This document shows, piece by piece, positions 8,352 to 19,574 of a stretch of DNA of 64,000 bases. Position numbers and translations under genes: made by a program. Below the pieces are notes generated by a model. It saw only the letters and a program-made list of their open reading frames with translations. It did no database searches and was not told the DNA's origin. Origin of the DNA: Pseudomonas lurida (GTDB lineage: Bacteria > Pseudomonadota > Gammaproteobacteria > Pseudomonadales > Pseudomonadaceae); contig NZ_PDJB01000001.1 of NCBI RefSeq assembly GCF_002563895.1, positions 4,137,501 to 4,201,500 of the forward strand, in the 5' to 3' direction. Position 1 is the stretch's first letter. Every line of letters starts with the position of its first letter.

Positions 8352-8427
8352 TGGCGTCCCCTAGGGGACTCGAACCCCTGTTACCGCCGTGAAAGGGCGG
8401 TGTCCTAGGCCACTAGACGAAGGGGAC
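8352..8427 (-). tRNA. tRNA-Glu (TTC), distal copy
   Basis: A 76-nt gene with encoded CCA. The acceptor GTCCCCT pairs with AGGGGAC, the anticodon loop is CTTTCAC (anticodon TTC), and the T-arm is GTTCGAGTC. Identical to the other tRNA-Glu here. Last of four tRNAs in the order Ala-Glu-Ala-Glu. Confidence 0.97.
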
Positions 8428-8506
8428 ACAAACCTTCTATACAACTGATCAGCGCTGAGGACTGATCGATTCAAGGACGGTGTGGCCAGACCTTGAACCT
8501 GTAAAT

Positions 8507-8582
<76 letters not shown>

Positions 8583-8632
8583 GGATTTTTCGTCTCGCGA
8601 CGCAGCAGACCTTTCGAGCTGCTTGTTGAAAC

Positions 8633-8708
8633 TGGCGTCCCCTAGGGGACTCGAACCCCTGTTACCGCCGTGAAAGGGCGGTGTCCTAGGCCACTAGACG
8701 AAGGGGAC
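8633..8708 (-). tRNA. tRNA-Glu (TTC), proximal copy
   Basis: The same 76-nt tRNA-Glu with anticodon TTC and encoded CCA, in the first of two near-identical Ala-Glu units. Confidence 0.97.
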
Positions 8709-8786
8709 AAAACCTTCTGTACAGCTGATCAGGGCTGAGACCTGATCAATTCAAGGACGGTGTGGCCAGACCTTGAACGTGTAAAT

Positions 8787-8862
<76 letters not shown>

Positions 8863-8967
8863 TCATCGGTGAGGACGGGGCGAATCTTAATGGCGGTTTG
8901 GAAACGTGTCAAATTTATTTTCAACAATTTCCAAAATTTTTTGCCGGGATAACAATCACTTACCGTT

Positions 8968-8991
8968 CAAACCCCGGAAAACCGGGGTTTG
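8968..8991. terminator. Hairpin between gltX and the tRNA cluster
   Basis: CAAACCCCGG-AAAA-CCGGGGTTTG, a perfect 10-bp stem about 18 bp after the gltX stop. There is no T-tract beyond the T's in the stem. It may be an attenuating terminator or an RNA processing/stability hairpin that lets part of the transcription continue into the tRNAs. Confidence 0.65.
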
Positions 8992-9009
8992 ACCGTTACA
9001 ACGGCTGAG

Positions 9010-10491
9010 TCAGGCAATCGCGCCCAGCAGCTTTTCCCACTCTTTGTTTTCTTTCTTCGACACACCACCAAGCAAATCAAGGGCTTGGCGCAGACGGAAA
9101 CGCGTCAGGTCCGGGCCCAGGATTTCCATCGCATCGAGCACCGACACCGAACTGGCCTGCCCGGTGATCGCGGCAAACATCAACGGCATCGCGTCGCGCA
9201 ACTTCAGCTCCAAGGACTCCACCACTGCCTGGATCGTTGCAGTGATCGCATCCTTCTCCCACTGGCGAAGGCTTTCCAGCTTCCACAGGATCAACTGCAT
9301 CAACTGGCGAACCTGGTCGCCCGAGAGCTTCTTGGATTCAAACAGCTTGGGATCCGGGTTGACGCCCCCGGCAAAGAAGAAGCTGGCCAACGGTGCGACC
9401 TGGCTGAACGTCTCTACCCTGCCCTGCACCAGCGGCGCGATCTTCATCATGTACTCAGGGTTCAACGCCCACTGTTGGACACGGCTGGCGAACTCCTCGA
9501 CCGGCAGGTCACGCAACCACTGGCCGTTGAGCCACGACAGCTTCTCGATGTCGAAGATCGGCCCGCCCAGGGACACGCGCGACAGGTCGAAGTTGTCGAC
9601 CATTTCCTGCAGCGAGAACTTCTCGCGCTCGTCCGGCATCGACCAGCCCATGCGCCCCAGGTAGTTGAGCATCGCCTCAGGCATGAAGCCCATGCGCTCG
9701 TAGAACGTCACCGACGTCGGGTTCTTGCGCTTGGACAGCTTGCTCTTGTCCGGGTTACGCAGCAGCGGCATGTAGCACAGCTGCGGCTGTTCCCAACCAA
9801 AATACTCGTAGAGCAGGATCAGCTTGGGTGCCGAGGGCAGCCATTCTTCGCCGCGCAGCACGTGGGTGATGCCCATCAAGTGGTCGTCGACCACGTTGGC
9901 GAGGAAGTACGTCGGCAGGCCGTCGGTCTTCATCAGTACTTGCATGTCCATGCGGTCCCACGGGATCTCGACGTCACCGCGCAGCATGTCCGGCACCACG
10001 CACACGCCTTCGCTTGGCACTTTCATGCGAATCACGTGAGGCTCGCCAGCGGCCAGGCGACGGGCCACTTCTTCCTTCGACAGCAGCAGTGCACGGCCGT
10101 CGTAGCGCGGGGTTTCGCCACGGGCCTGTTGCTCGGCACGCATCTGGTCCAGCTCTTCTGCGGTGCAGAAACAAGGGAACGCGTGGCCCATGTCGACCAG
10201 TTGCTGGGTGTACTGCTTGTAGATGTCGCTGCGCTCGCTCTGGCGATACGGGCCGTGCGGGCCGCCGACGTCCGGGCCTTCCGCCCAGGTAATGCCCAGC
10301 CAGCGCAAGGCATCGAAAATCTGCTGTTCCGACTCGCGGGTGGAGCGCAATTGGTCGGTGTCTTCGATCCGCAGGATGAATTCACCGCCGTGCTGCTTGG
10401 CAAAGCAGTAGTTGAACAAGGCGATGTAAGCAGTGCCGACGTGGGGATCCCCAGTAGGCGATGGCGCGATGCGCGTGCGGACGGTGGTCAT
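9010..10491 (-). CDS. gltX: Glutamyl-tRNA synthetase
   Basis: Class I aminoacyl-tRNA synthetase that charges tRNA-Glu. The protein starts [22 protein letters not shown], with the HIGH-type motif as HVGT near residue 16. The KMSKS-type loop is KLSKRKN in the middle. The length, 493 residues, is normal for a discriminating bacterial GluRS. I start at the ATG at 10491; an upstream in-frame extension would translate non-conserved and REP-derived sequence. Its own substrate tRNA-Glu genes follow on the same strand, so enzyme and tRNA may share a transcript. Confidence 0.97.
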   Translation of the reverse strand: MTTVRTRIAPSPTGDPHVGTAYIALFNYCFAKQHGGEFILRIEDTDQLRSTRESEQQIFDALRWLGITWAEGPDVGGPHGPYRQSERSDIYKQYTQQLVDMGHAFPCFCTAEELDQMRAEQQARGETPRYDGRALLLSKEEVARRLAAGEPHVIRMKVPSEGVCVVPDMLRGDVEIPWDRMDMQVLMKTDGLPTYFLANVVDDHLMGITHVLRGEEWLPSAPKLILLYEYFGWEQPQLCYMPLLRNPDKSKLSKRKNPTSVTFYERMGFMPEAMLNYLGRMGWSMPDEREKFSLQEMVDNFDLSRVSLGGPIFDIEKLSWLNGQWLRDLPVEEFASRVQQWALNPEYMMKIAPLVQGRVETFSQVAPLASFFFAGGVNPDPKLFESKKLSGDQVRQLMQLILWKLESLRQWEKDAITATIQAVVESLELKLRDAMPLMFAAITGQASSVSVLDAMEILGPDLTRFRLRQALDLLGGVSKKENKEWEKLLGAIA

Positions 10492-10586
10492 GGCAGGTCT
10501 CGAATGGGCGATAAAACTGAAAATTGAAACAAGGGGCGAATGGTAACACCAGCTTGGGTGATTCTGGCAGACCGAGGTGCCTGCAT

Positions 10587-10664
10587 TCGCGAGCAAGCCC
10601 GCTCCCACACTCCATCGCATTCCCTGGTAGGGAATCAGTCAAGGTGGGGGCGGGCTTGCTCGCA
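10587..10664. repeat. REPIN (inverted REP pair) between gltX and uvrB
   Basis: Two copies of the REP sequence face each other: GCGAGCAAGCCCGCTCCCAC near 10589 and its inverse, with one base change, near 10645. This is the usual doublet of fluorescent pseudomonads. Confidence 0.88.
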
Positions 10665-10689
10665 AAGAGGCCATCACTGCCTCTACCAA

Positions 10690-12705
<2,016 letters not shown>

Positions 12706-13049
12706 AACGTACCTCGTGTAGTCACCCCCAGACTGTAAACCCGTCGAGGACGAAATAGACCACCACCCGCGAAGATTCAAAGCGGGCCGTAGGAAAAAAC
12801 CATGATAGCCATAGAAGTGGTGGCGAATGTGACGGGTTTCAAGGCAATCGTCCCACCTGCCGTCCAGGATCAATGTTGCAATAAGACTAACGGTCGGCAA
12901 ATAAACCGAAAAACTTGGCCGAAAAGCCGTTTCGGCTGTCGCCCTTGGCGGTGATGGCCTCTATACTAGCTCCCCGTTTGTGCACCGCTCTAGTGCATTC
13001 GGCTGGAGCGCGACACGTCCCTCCCTTCCCCCATAGAGCTGCCGCAAAA
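12706..13049. other. Divergent promoter region, uvrB / aminotransferase
   Basis: 344 bp with no gene between two outward-facing genes; both promoters must lie here. I see no clear LexA box (CTG-N10-CAG) and no riboswitch-like structure. Confidence 0.5.
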
Positions 13050-14246
13050 ATGAGCCTGTTCTCCGCTGTCGAAATGGCACCACGCGATCCTATCCTGGGC
13101 CTCAACGAAGCATTCAACGCCGACACACGAACCACCAAGGTCAACCTTGGCGTGGGCGTTTACTGCAACGAGGAGGGGAAGATTCCACTCTTGCGTGCCG
13201 TTGCCGAAGCGGAAGCCATTCGCGTGGCGCAACATGCCGCCCGTGGCTACTTGCCGATCGACGGCATCGCGGCCTACGACAAGGCCGTACAGACCCTGCT
13301 GTTCGGTGCTGAGTCGCCCCTGCTCGAAGCCAGCCGCGTCGTTACCGTACAGGCGGTAGGTGGCACTGGCGCGCTGAAGATCGGCGCCGACTTCCTCAAG
13401 CAGCTGCTGCCAGACGCCGTCGTCGCCATCAGTGACCCGAGCTGGGAAAACCACCGCGCCCTGTTCGAAACCGCCGGTTTCCCGGTGCAGAACTACCGCT
13501 ACTACGACGCCGCTACCCACGATGTAAACCGTGCCGGCCTGCTCGAAGACCTCAACGCCCTGCCGCCACAGTCCATCGTGGTACTGCACGCCTGCTGCCA
13601 CAACCCGACCGGCGTCGACCTGAGCCCGGCCGACTGGCAGAACGTGCTGGACGTGGTCAAGGCCAAGAACCTGGTGCCGTTCCTCGACATGGCCTACCAG
13701 GGCTTTGGCGACGGCATCCACGAAGACGCCGCAGCGGTTCGCCTGTTCGCTGAGTCGGGCCTGACCTTTTTTGTGTCCAGCTCGTTCTCCAAGTCGTTTT
13801 CCCTGTACGGCGAGCGCGTAGGCGCACTGTCGATCGTCAGCGAGTCCAAGGAAGAAAGCGCGCGCATCCTGTCCCAGGTCAAGCGCGTGATCCGCACCAA
13901 CTACTCCAACCCGCCGACCCACGGCGCGGCCATCGTGGCCGCCGTGTTGAACAACCCTGAGCTGCGCGCCCAGTGGGAAGCCGAACTGGCTGAAATGCGC
14001 CTGCGCATCCGTGGCATGCGCGAGCAGATGGTAGCCGAACTGGCCAAGGCTGCTCCGGACCACGACTTCAGCTTCGTCGGCCGCCAGCGCGGGATGTTCT
14101 CCTACTCCGGCCTGACGGTTGAGCAAGTCACCCGCTTGCGCAGCGAGTTCGGCATCTACGCGCTGGATACCGGGCGTATCTGCGTGGCAGCGTTGAACCA
14201 GTCGAACATTGGTGCAGTCACAAAGGCGATTGTCCAGGTGCTGTAA
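13050..14246 (+). CDS. tyrB: Aromatic amino acid aminotransferase
   Basis: Class I PLP aminotransferase of the AspC/TyrB type, expected to transaminate Tyr/Phe (and Asp) with 2-oxoglutarate in the cytoplasm. The protein starts MSLFSAVEMAPRDPILGLNEAF, has YLPIDGIAAY, HACCHNPTGVD (substrate/PLP Asn), FLDMAYQGFGDG, the PLP lysine K248 in SSSFSKSFSLYGER, and a C-terminal Arg in TGRICVAALNQSN. The length, 398 residues, is usual. tyrB is preferred over aspC because pseudomonad uvrB-linked copies carry that name; the sequence alone does not settle specificity. A strong terminator follows. Confidence 0.9.
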   Translation: MSLFSAVEMAPRDPILGLNEAFNADTRTTKVNLGVGVYCNEEGKIPLLRAVAEAEAIRVAQHAARGYLPIDGIAAYDKAVQTLLFGAESPLLEASRVVTVQAVGGTGALKIGADFLKQLLPDAVVAISDPSWENHRALFETAGFPVQNYRYYDAATHDVNRAGLLEDLNALPPQSIVVLHACCHNPTGVDLSPADWQNVLDVVKAKNLVPFLDMAYQGFGDGIHEDAAAVRLFAESGLTFFVSSSFSKSFSLYGERVGALSIVSESKEESARILSQVKRVIRTNYSNPPTHGAAIVAAVLNNPELRAQWEAELAEMRLRIRGMREQMVAELAKAAPDHDFSFVGRQRGMFSYSGLTVEQVTRLRSEFGIYALDTGRICVAALNQSNIGAVTKAIVQVL

Positions 14247-14263
14247 GCCTGGCGGCGCTGCGG

Positions 14264-14291
14264 AAAGGGAAGCCACGGCTTCCCTTTTTTT
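14264..14291 (+). terminator. Rho-independent terminator after the aminotransferase
   Basis: GGGAAGC-CACG-GCTTCCC hairpin followed by seven T, about 20 bp after the stop codon. Confidence 0.93.
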
Positions 14292-14342
14292 ATGCCTGTC
14301 GGAAAACGCCCCGCTCCCCTAGACTGAATTCAAACGACGATC

Positions 14343-14365
14343 CTGTAGGAGCCGGGCTCCTACAG
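14343..14365. repeat. REP-like palindrome
   Basis: CTGTAGGAGCC-G-GGCTCCTACAG, a perfect 11-bp inverted repeat with a single central base. It resembles the TGTAGGAGC half of a Pseudomonas REP family. Single copy here. Confidence 0.7.
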
Positions 14366-14400
14366 ATAGAGTGTTCCGCCATTATCCCTATGAGTAACCT

Positions 14401-14610
14401 ATGAGAAACGACGACCTGGACCTGCGTGCCGACCGCGACGAGCTGGACCACTTCACCCCACGCGCACCGCAAGCCAAGCGCCAGAAGAGCCTGGTGCTGC
14501 AAGTGGCCCTGGGGGTGTTTCTCGGTGGCCTGGCCTTGTGGCTGGTGCAACTGGGCGCGACGGCAATCATGGCAAAACTGGCAATGGGTACCCTGCAATT
14601 TGGCGGCTGA
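14401..14610 (+). CDS. Small single-pass membrane protein
   Basis: A 69-residue hypothetical protein. Residues 1-28 are charged and polar (MRNDDLDLRADRDELDHFTP). Residues ~30-58 form one hydrophobic helix (LVLQVALGVFLGGLALWLVQLG), so it is probably an inner-membrane protein with a cytoplasmic N-terminus. No family recognised. The ribosome binding site is weak. It is convergent with the LysR gene that follows. Confidence 0.7.
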   Translation: MRNDDLDLRADRDELDHFTPRAPQAKRQKSLVLQVALGVFLGGLALWLVQLGATAIMAKLAMGTLQFGG

Positions 14611-14644
14611 CAACGCCTCCCTGCAGGCGTTGGCTGGCCAGCGC

Positions 14645-15526
14645 CTACAGGGGAGTGACACGCTCTTCGAGCAACTTCACAAAACAGTTCAAACTCTGCG
14701 ACACCGTCCCCCGCCGCCAGATCAGCCAGGTATTCAAGATCCGGAAGTTATCCGTCAGCGGCCACACACTCACTGCCGCGAACCCCGGCATGTTCTCCAG
14801 CATGCTGCGCGGCATCAGCGCCAGCCCCGCCCCGGCGCTGACGCACGCAAGCATGCCGTGATAGGACTCGATCTCGAAGATCTTGCCCGGTACCGCGCTG
14901 TCCTGTGAAAACCAGCGCTCAAAGTGATGCCGGTACGAGCAGTTGGAGCGAAAGGTGTAGATGTTCTCGCCATTCACATCCTGGCCGCGGTTGATCGGCG
15001 CGTGATGCAGCGGCGCAATCACCACCATTTCCTCTTCAAACACCGCCACGCCTTCCAGGGTGGAATGCAGCACCGGCCCGTCGACAAAGGCCGCCGTCAG
15101 CCGCCCCGACAAGACACCTTCGATCATGGTGCCCGAGGGCCCGGTGCTCAGGTCCAGCTCGACCTTGGCGTGCTTCTGGTTATACGCCGCCAGCAACGCA
15201 GGTATGCGCACGGCAGCGGTGCTCTCCAGCGAACCAAGGGCAAACGCGCCCTGAGGCTCCTCCCCCGCCACCGTCGCCCGGGCTTCCTGCACCAGGTCGA
15301 GGATACGCCGCGCGTAGCTGAGGAAATTCCACCCGGCCGGTGACAGGCGCAGGCGGCTTTTCTCGCGGATAAACAAGTCTACGCCCAGGTCCTGCTCAAG
15401 CTGCTTGATCCGCGTGGTGAGGTTCGACGGCACCCGATGAATCAACTGCGCGGCGGCGCTGATGCTGCCTTGCTCGGCAACGGCCTTGAAGATTTCCAGC
15501 TGCACCAGATCCAAGTCATTCTCCAA
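14645..15526 (-). CDS. LysR-family regulator, PtrR-like
   Basis: A 293-residue LysR regulator. The N-terminal winged helix-turn-helix covers residues ~5-64 ([39 protein letters not shown]), followed by a periplasmic-binding-type effector domain. It is divergent from a succinate-semialdehyde dehydrogenase with 91 bp between them. This matches the E. coli ptrR(yneJ)-sad(yneI) arrangement, where PtrR controls putrescine use. By context it should regulate that gene and itself. The effector is not shown by the sequence. Confidence 0.9.
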   Translation of the reverse strand: MENDLDLVQLEIFKAVAEQGSISAAAQLIHRVPSNLTTRIKQLEQDLGVDLFIREKSRLRLSPAGWNFLSYARRILDLVQEARATVAGEEPQGAFALGSLESTAAVRIPALLAAYNQKHAKVELDLSTGPSGTMIEGVLSGRLTAAFVDGPVLHSTLEGVAVFEEEMVVIAPLHHAPINRGQDVNGENIYTFRSNCSYRHHFERWFSQDSAVPGKIFEIESYHGMLACVSAGAGLALMPRSMLENMPGFAAVSVWPLTDNFRILNTWLIWRRGTVSQSLNCFVKLLEERVTPL

Positions 15527-15617
15527 TTGTGAATGTATTGCTTAATATTATTCAGTTTCCAGAAAAGATACAGCCCCGTACGCTGAACCCAACTCAACCC
15601 TTCAGCAGGACGGTGCC

Positions 15618-17000
15618 ATGAACGCAACTACCCACGCCCTCTCCATCAACCCAGCCAACGGCGAGACGGTCGGCAGCTATCCCTACGAAACCGAGCAACA
15701 ACTGGACGCCGCCCTCGACCGCGCCACCAGCGCCTTCCGCACGTGGCGCCGCCAGCCAGTGAGCCAGCGCGCCGAATTGCTGCTGGCGCTGGCCTGCGCC
15801 CTGCGCGAGCAAGGCGAAGACATGGCACAGATGATCACCCTGGAAATGGGCAAACCCATCGCCCAGGCCCGTGCCGAAATCGAAAAATGCGCACAACTGA
15901 GCGAATGGTACGCCGCCCACGGCCCGGCCATGCTTGCGCCGGAACCCACCCTGGTGGACAACGGCAGCGCCCAGATCGAGTACCGCCCGCTGGGCCCTAT
16001 CTTTGCGGTAATGCCGTGGAACTTCCCGGTGTGGCAAGTGCTGCGCGGTGCGGTGCCGACCATGCTGGCCGGCAACACGTACGTGCTCAAACACGCACCG
16101 AACGTGATGGGCAGCGCTTACCTGATCCAGCAAGCCTTCCACAAAGCCGGTTTCGCCAAAGGCCTGTTTGAAGTAGTCAACGTGACCAACGACGGCGTGT
16201 CCAACGCTATCGCAGACCCGCGCATCGCCGCCGTTACCCTTACCGGCAGCGTACGTGCTGGTATCGCCATTGGCTCCCAGGCCGGCGCCGCGCTAAAAAA
16301 ATGCGTGCTGGAACTGGGCGGCTCCGACCCGTTCATCGTGCTCAACGACGCCGACCTCGATGCAGCAGTGCAAGCCGCCCTGATCGGTCGTTTCCAGAAC
16401 AGCGGCCAGGTCTGCGCCGCCGCCAAGCGCCTGATCATCGAGGAAGGCGTGGTGGAAGCCTTCACCGCGAAATTCCTGGAAGCCAGCCGTGCGATGGTGA
16501 TGGGCGACCCGACGTCGACCGCGACCTACATCGGCCCGATGGCGCGTTTCGACCTGCGCGACGAGCTGCACGACCAGGTACAGGCCACGCTGGAAGAAGG
16601 TGCGACCCTGCTGTTGGGCGGCAATAAAGTGCAAGGCGCCGGCAACTATTACGAACCCACCGTACTGGCCAACGTCACCGACCAGATGACCTCGTTCAAA
16701 CAGGAACTGTTCGGCCCGGTCGCCTCGATCATCACCGCCCGCGACGCCGACCACGCCGTGGCCCTGGCAAATGACAGCGAGTTCGGCCTCACGGCCAGCA
16801 TCTTCACCACCGACCCGGCAAAGGCTCGCGATATCGCTGACCAGCTGGAAACCGGCGGCATCTTCGTCAACGCCTTCAGCGTCTCCGACCCTCGGGTGGC
16901 GTTTGGTGGAATCAAGAAGAGCGGTTTCGGACGAGAGTTATCGCACTTTGGCGTACGGGAATTCTGCAACGCACAGACGGTGTGGGTGGATCGCAAGTAA
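15618..17000 (+). CDS. sad: NAD(P)-dependent succinate-semialdehyde dehydrogenase, Sad/YneI type
   Basis: Aldehyde dehydrogenase that oxidises succinate semialdehyde (GABA/putrescine catabolism) to succinate in the cytoplasm. The 460-residue protein has MPWNFPVWQ near 132, the general-base Glu232 in LELGGSDP, the catalytic Cys266 in NSGQVCAAAKR, and the C-terminal GGIKKSGFGRELSHFG. The shorter length and the LELGGSDPF signature fit the Sad (YneI) branch rather than GabD. The start ATG is 91 bp from the divergent LysR gene, its likely regulator. Confidence 0.9.
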   Translation: MNATTHALSINPANGETVGSYPYETEQQLDAALDRATSAFRTWRRQPVSQRAELLLALACALREQGEDMAQMITLEMGKPIAQARAEIEKCAQLSEWYAAHGPAMLAPEPTLVDNGSAQIEYRPLGPIFAVMPWNFPVWQVLRGAVPTMLAGNTYVLKHAPNVMGSAYLIQQAFHKAGFAKGLFEVVNVTNDGVSNAIADPRIAAVTLTGSVRAGIAIGSQAGAALKKCVLELGGSDPFIVLNDADLDAAVQAALIGRFQNSGQVCAAAKRLIIEEGVVEAFTAKFLEASRAMVMGDPTSTATYIGPMARFDLRDELHDQVQATLEEGATLLLGGNKVQGAGNYYEPTVLANVTDQMTSFKQELFGPVASIITARDADHAVALANDSEFGLTASIFTTDPAKARDIADQLETGGIFVNAFSVSDPRVAFGGIKKSGFGRELSHFGVREFCNAQTVWVDRK

Positions 17001-17031
17001 GACGCTTTGGTGGCGTGGGCAGTGGTGGACG

Positions 17032-17940
17032 CTATCGCTTCCCGAGCCCCGCCACCAATGCTTCCAGCACCACACGGACTTTGGGCAGCGCCTGGCGGTT
17101 TTTAACCCAGGCCAGTCTGATGGCTGCCCCTTCGGTGGCCAATTGCGGCAAGACCTCGACCAGCCTGCCCTCCTCCAGCGGTTGCTGGATCAACCAGGAC
17201 GGCAGTTGCACGATCCCGCAACCGGCCAACGCGGCCTGCATCAAGCCATCGCCATTGCCGATCACCAGGTGCGGCGTCATCTGCCAGCGCCTCGGGGTGC
17301 CTTGTTCGCCCGCAAAGCTCCACGGGCTGACCCGTCCGTCCACCCAGCCATAGGCGATGCACCGATGGTGCTCAAGTTCACTGTCGGACGTCGGCACCCC
17401 ATGGCTCGCCAGGTAGGCCGGCGAGGCGCACAAGGTATGCCATTCGTGGGCCAGCACCCGCTGGCCGACCGATTCCGGCCAGACATCCGCACCACCGACA
17501 CGCACCACCACATCCACGCCCTCCTTGAACGGGTCGACGAATCCATCACCGAAGGACATTTGCGGCACCAAGGACGGGAACGCCTGCAGCAAAGGCAGCA
17601 GGGCCGGCACCACTTGGGCACGGCCGAACACACTCGGCAGGTCAATGCGCACATGTCCACGCGGTTCACTTTGCTCCGCGCGCAGCGACAGCTCGGCGTC
17701 CTCCAGGTCAGCGAGTACGCCCGTGCAGGTACGGTAGAACGCCACGCCAGCCTCGGTGAGGGATAAACGCCGCGTCGTGCGTTGGAACAGTCGAGTCCCC
17801 AGGCGTTTCTCCAATCGCGCGATGCTTTTACTGATGGCCGAGGCGGTCAGGTTCATTTTCTCGGCAGCGGCAGTAAAGCTGCCGTAGTCCGCGACACACA
17901 CAAACACATCGATACCTTTCAAGCGTTCGGAAGAAAACAT
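17032..17940 (-). CDS. LysR-family regulator
   Basis: A 302-residue LysR regulator of the CrgA-like branch. It has a helix-turn-helix at residues ~8-65 (GIDVFVCVADYGSFTAAAEKMNLTASAISKSIARLEKRLGTRLF) and an effector-binding domain. It is divergent from an MFS transporter with 111 bp between the starts, so the transporter is its likely target. Its effector is unknown. Confidence 0.93.
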   Translation of the reverse strand: MFSSERLKGIDVFVCVADYGSFTAAAEKMNLTASAISKSIARLEKRLGTRLFQRTTRRLSLTEAGVAFYRTCTGVLADLEDAELSLRAEQSEPRGHVRIDLPSVFGRAQVVPALLPLLQAFPSLVPQMSFGDGFVDPFKEGVDVVVRVGGADVWPESVGQRVLAHEWHTLCASPAYLASHGVPTSDSELEHHRCIAYGWVDGRVSPWSFAGEQGTPRRWQMTPHLVIGNGDGLMQAALAGCGIVQLPSWLIQQPLEEGRLVEVLPQLATEGAAIRLAWVKNRQALPKVRVVLEALVAGLGKR

Positions 17941-18051
17941 GGACGTCCTGTATTCGTGAACTCAGTTCAGGCTACTTGGTAAAAAGCATCCTAAATCAGA
18001 ACTGCACTCAACAGTAAGCTGTCACCGTTAAACCCTGGTACTGAGGCTCGG

Positions 18052-19251
18052 ATGCTGACCACGCTGAAAAACTACCCCTTGACCGTCAACCTGCTGCTGA
18101 GTGCGTCACTCGTGTTAACGCTCGCCAGGGCTATCACCCTGCCTTATCTCGTGATCTACCTGTCGGGCCAATTTGAATTGGGCGTCGCCGACATCGGCCT
18201 GGTGATCGGCAGTTCGCTGATCATCGGCTCAGTGTTGAGCCTGTATGGCGGCTTTCTGGTCGACAGCCAGCCTGGTTACCGGTTGATACTGGGCTGTTGC
18301 ACGGTATTCACCCTGGGGTTTCTGGGGGCATTTATCACGCAGGATCTGTGGATATTCTTCACCTGCCTGGTCGCGATCAACCTGGCGTATGCCGTGATCG
18401 ACATCGCGGTCAAATCCGGGTTCGGGCGGCTGCTTCCCGTCGATGCGCGTAGCGAAGCGTTTTCGATCAAATACACCCTGACCAATATCGGTTATGCGGT
18501 CGGCCCCTTCCTCGGTGCAGGGCTGGCCACACTGGCCATCAGCCTGCCCTTCCTGGCGTCGGCGGGGCTTGGGGTGGGGTTCTTTATCGTTTATGCCGTG
18601 TGGGGCGACAGGCATTGGGCGCCACCCCACGCAAGCCAAGCCGGCGCGCCGTTCCTAGCGGTGGGCAAATTGCTGCTCAATGACTACCGCCTTGTGTGCT
18701 TTACCTTGGGCGGGATCCTCAGCGCCGTGGTGTTTGGCCAGTTCACCGCTTACCTCTCGCAATACCTGGTCGTCACCACCACACCCGAGGCGGCGTACCG
18801 GATTATCAGCAGTGTGGTGGCAACCAACGCGGTGATGGTGATCAGCCTGCAATACCTGATCGGCAAGCGGATCACCCATCAGCACCTGCACCTATGGCTC
18901 GCAGGAGGGCTGGGCCTGTTCATTGTCGGCCTGGCGGGGTTTGGCTTGTCCAACTCGCTGATGTTCTGGGTGTTGTCCATGGCGATCTTCACCCTGGGAG
19001 AGATCATCGTGTTCCATGCCGAGTACATGTTCATCGACATCATCGCGCCCGAGCCTCTGCGAGGCATGTACTACGGCGCGCAAAACCTGGGCAACGTCGG
19101 CGCAGCCCTGGGGCCGGTGCTGTGCGGGATCGTGCTGTCGACACAGCCCGCCCACTCCATGTTCTACATGCTGGCGCTGTTCGTGATCGCGGGCGGTTTG
19201 CTATACAGCCTGGGCGCTTCCCTGGCGAGTACTGCAAACGCGCGCACCTGA
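18052..19251 (+). CDS. Major facilitator superfamily transporter
   Basis: A 399-residue inner-membrane protein with about 12 hydrophobic helices, split into two halves near residue 195. The first half starts PLTVNLLLSASLVLTLARAITLPYLVIYL and the motif-A region reads SLYGGFLVDSQPGYR. It resembles the YdeE/MdtH-type drug and metabolite efflux branch. Divergent from a LysR gene, which suggests inducible export. The exported substrate is unknown. Confidence 0.9.
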   Translation: MLTTLKNYPLTVNLLLSASLVLTLARAITLPYLVIYLSGQFELGVADIGLVIGSSLIIGSVLSLYGGFLVDSQPGYRLILGCCTVFTLGFLGAFITQDLWIFFTCLVAINLAYAVIDIAVKSGFGRLLPVDARSEAFSIKYTLTNIGYAVGPFLGAGLATLAISLPFLASAGLGVGFFIVYAVWGDRHWAPPHASQAGAPFLAVGKLLLNDYRLVCFTLGGILSAVVFGQFTAYLSQYLVVTTTPEAAYRIISSVVATNAVMVISLQYLIGKRITHQHLHLWLAGGLGLFIVGLAGFGLSNSLMFWVLSMAIFTLGEIIVFHAEYMFIDIIAPEPLRGMYYGAQNLGNVGAALGPVLCGIVLSTQPAHSMFYMLALFVIAGGLLYSLGASLASTANART

Positions 19252-19254
19252 ACC

Positions 19255-19560
19255 TCAGCAGCGGATATGCCGACGCACGCACTGCACCAGCCCATCCAGC
19301 GCCTGCGACTTCACCGGGGCCAGTACGCACACGGTGTGCTCGCGCTGGCCCTCGGTCACCGTCAGGGTGTAATGCACCTCGCCCGGATTACCGCGCTCGG
19401 GCGCTTTGCTTTGCGGCAGCTGAAAGAAGTCAGAGGCCTCGATAAGCTGCCGCAACTCCTGCTGGTCCTGCTCGGGCAGCGTGTCCAGCTCCACCGTCTG
19501 CGGCTTGGCCAGGCCCGGAAAGAACCCAGGCCCACCGTTTTCCTTGATCGAAATGTGCAT
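19255..19560 (-). CDS. Emfourin-like protealysin inhibitor
   Basis: A 101-residue protein downstream of a protealysin gene on the same strand (14 bp gap). It starts MHISIKENGGPGFFPGLAKPQTVELDTLPEQ and contains EVHYTLTVTEG, which fits emfourin, the small proteinaceous inhibitor that blocks M4 protealysins in Serratia and is encoded beside them. It has no signal peptide, so it would act in the producing cell's cytoplasm to hold the protease in check. The assignment rests on this context plus the N-terminal pattern. Confidence 0.78.
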   Translation of the reverse strand: MHISIKENGGPGFFPGLAKPQTVELDTLPEQDQQELRQLIEASDFFQLPQSKAPERGNPGEVHYTLTVTEGQREHTVCVLAPVKSQALDGLVQCVRRHIRC

Positions 19561-19574
19561 GGCTGTTCCTCACG

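Noticed and set aside
8989..10527. 512-codon open frame on the plus strand over gltX
   Set aside because: It is antisense to the clearly recognisable gltX, has no ribosome binding site, and its His/Arg/Gln-rich translation is typical of shadow frames in GC-rich DNA.
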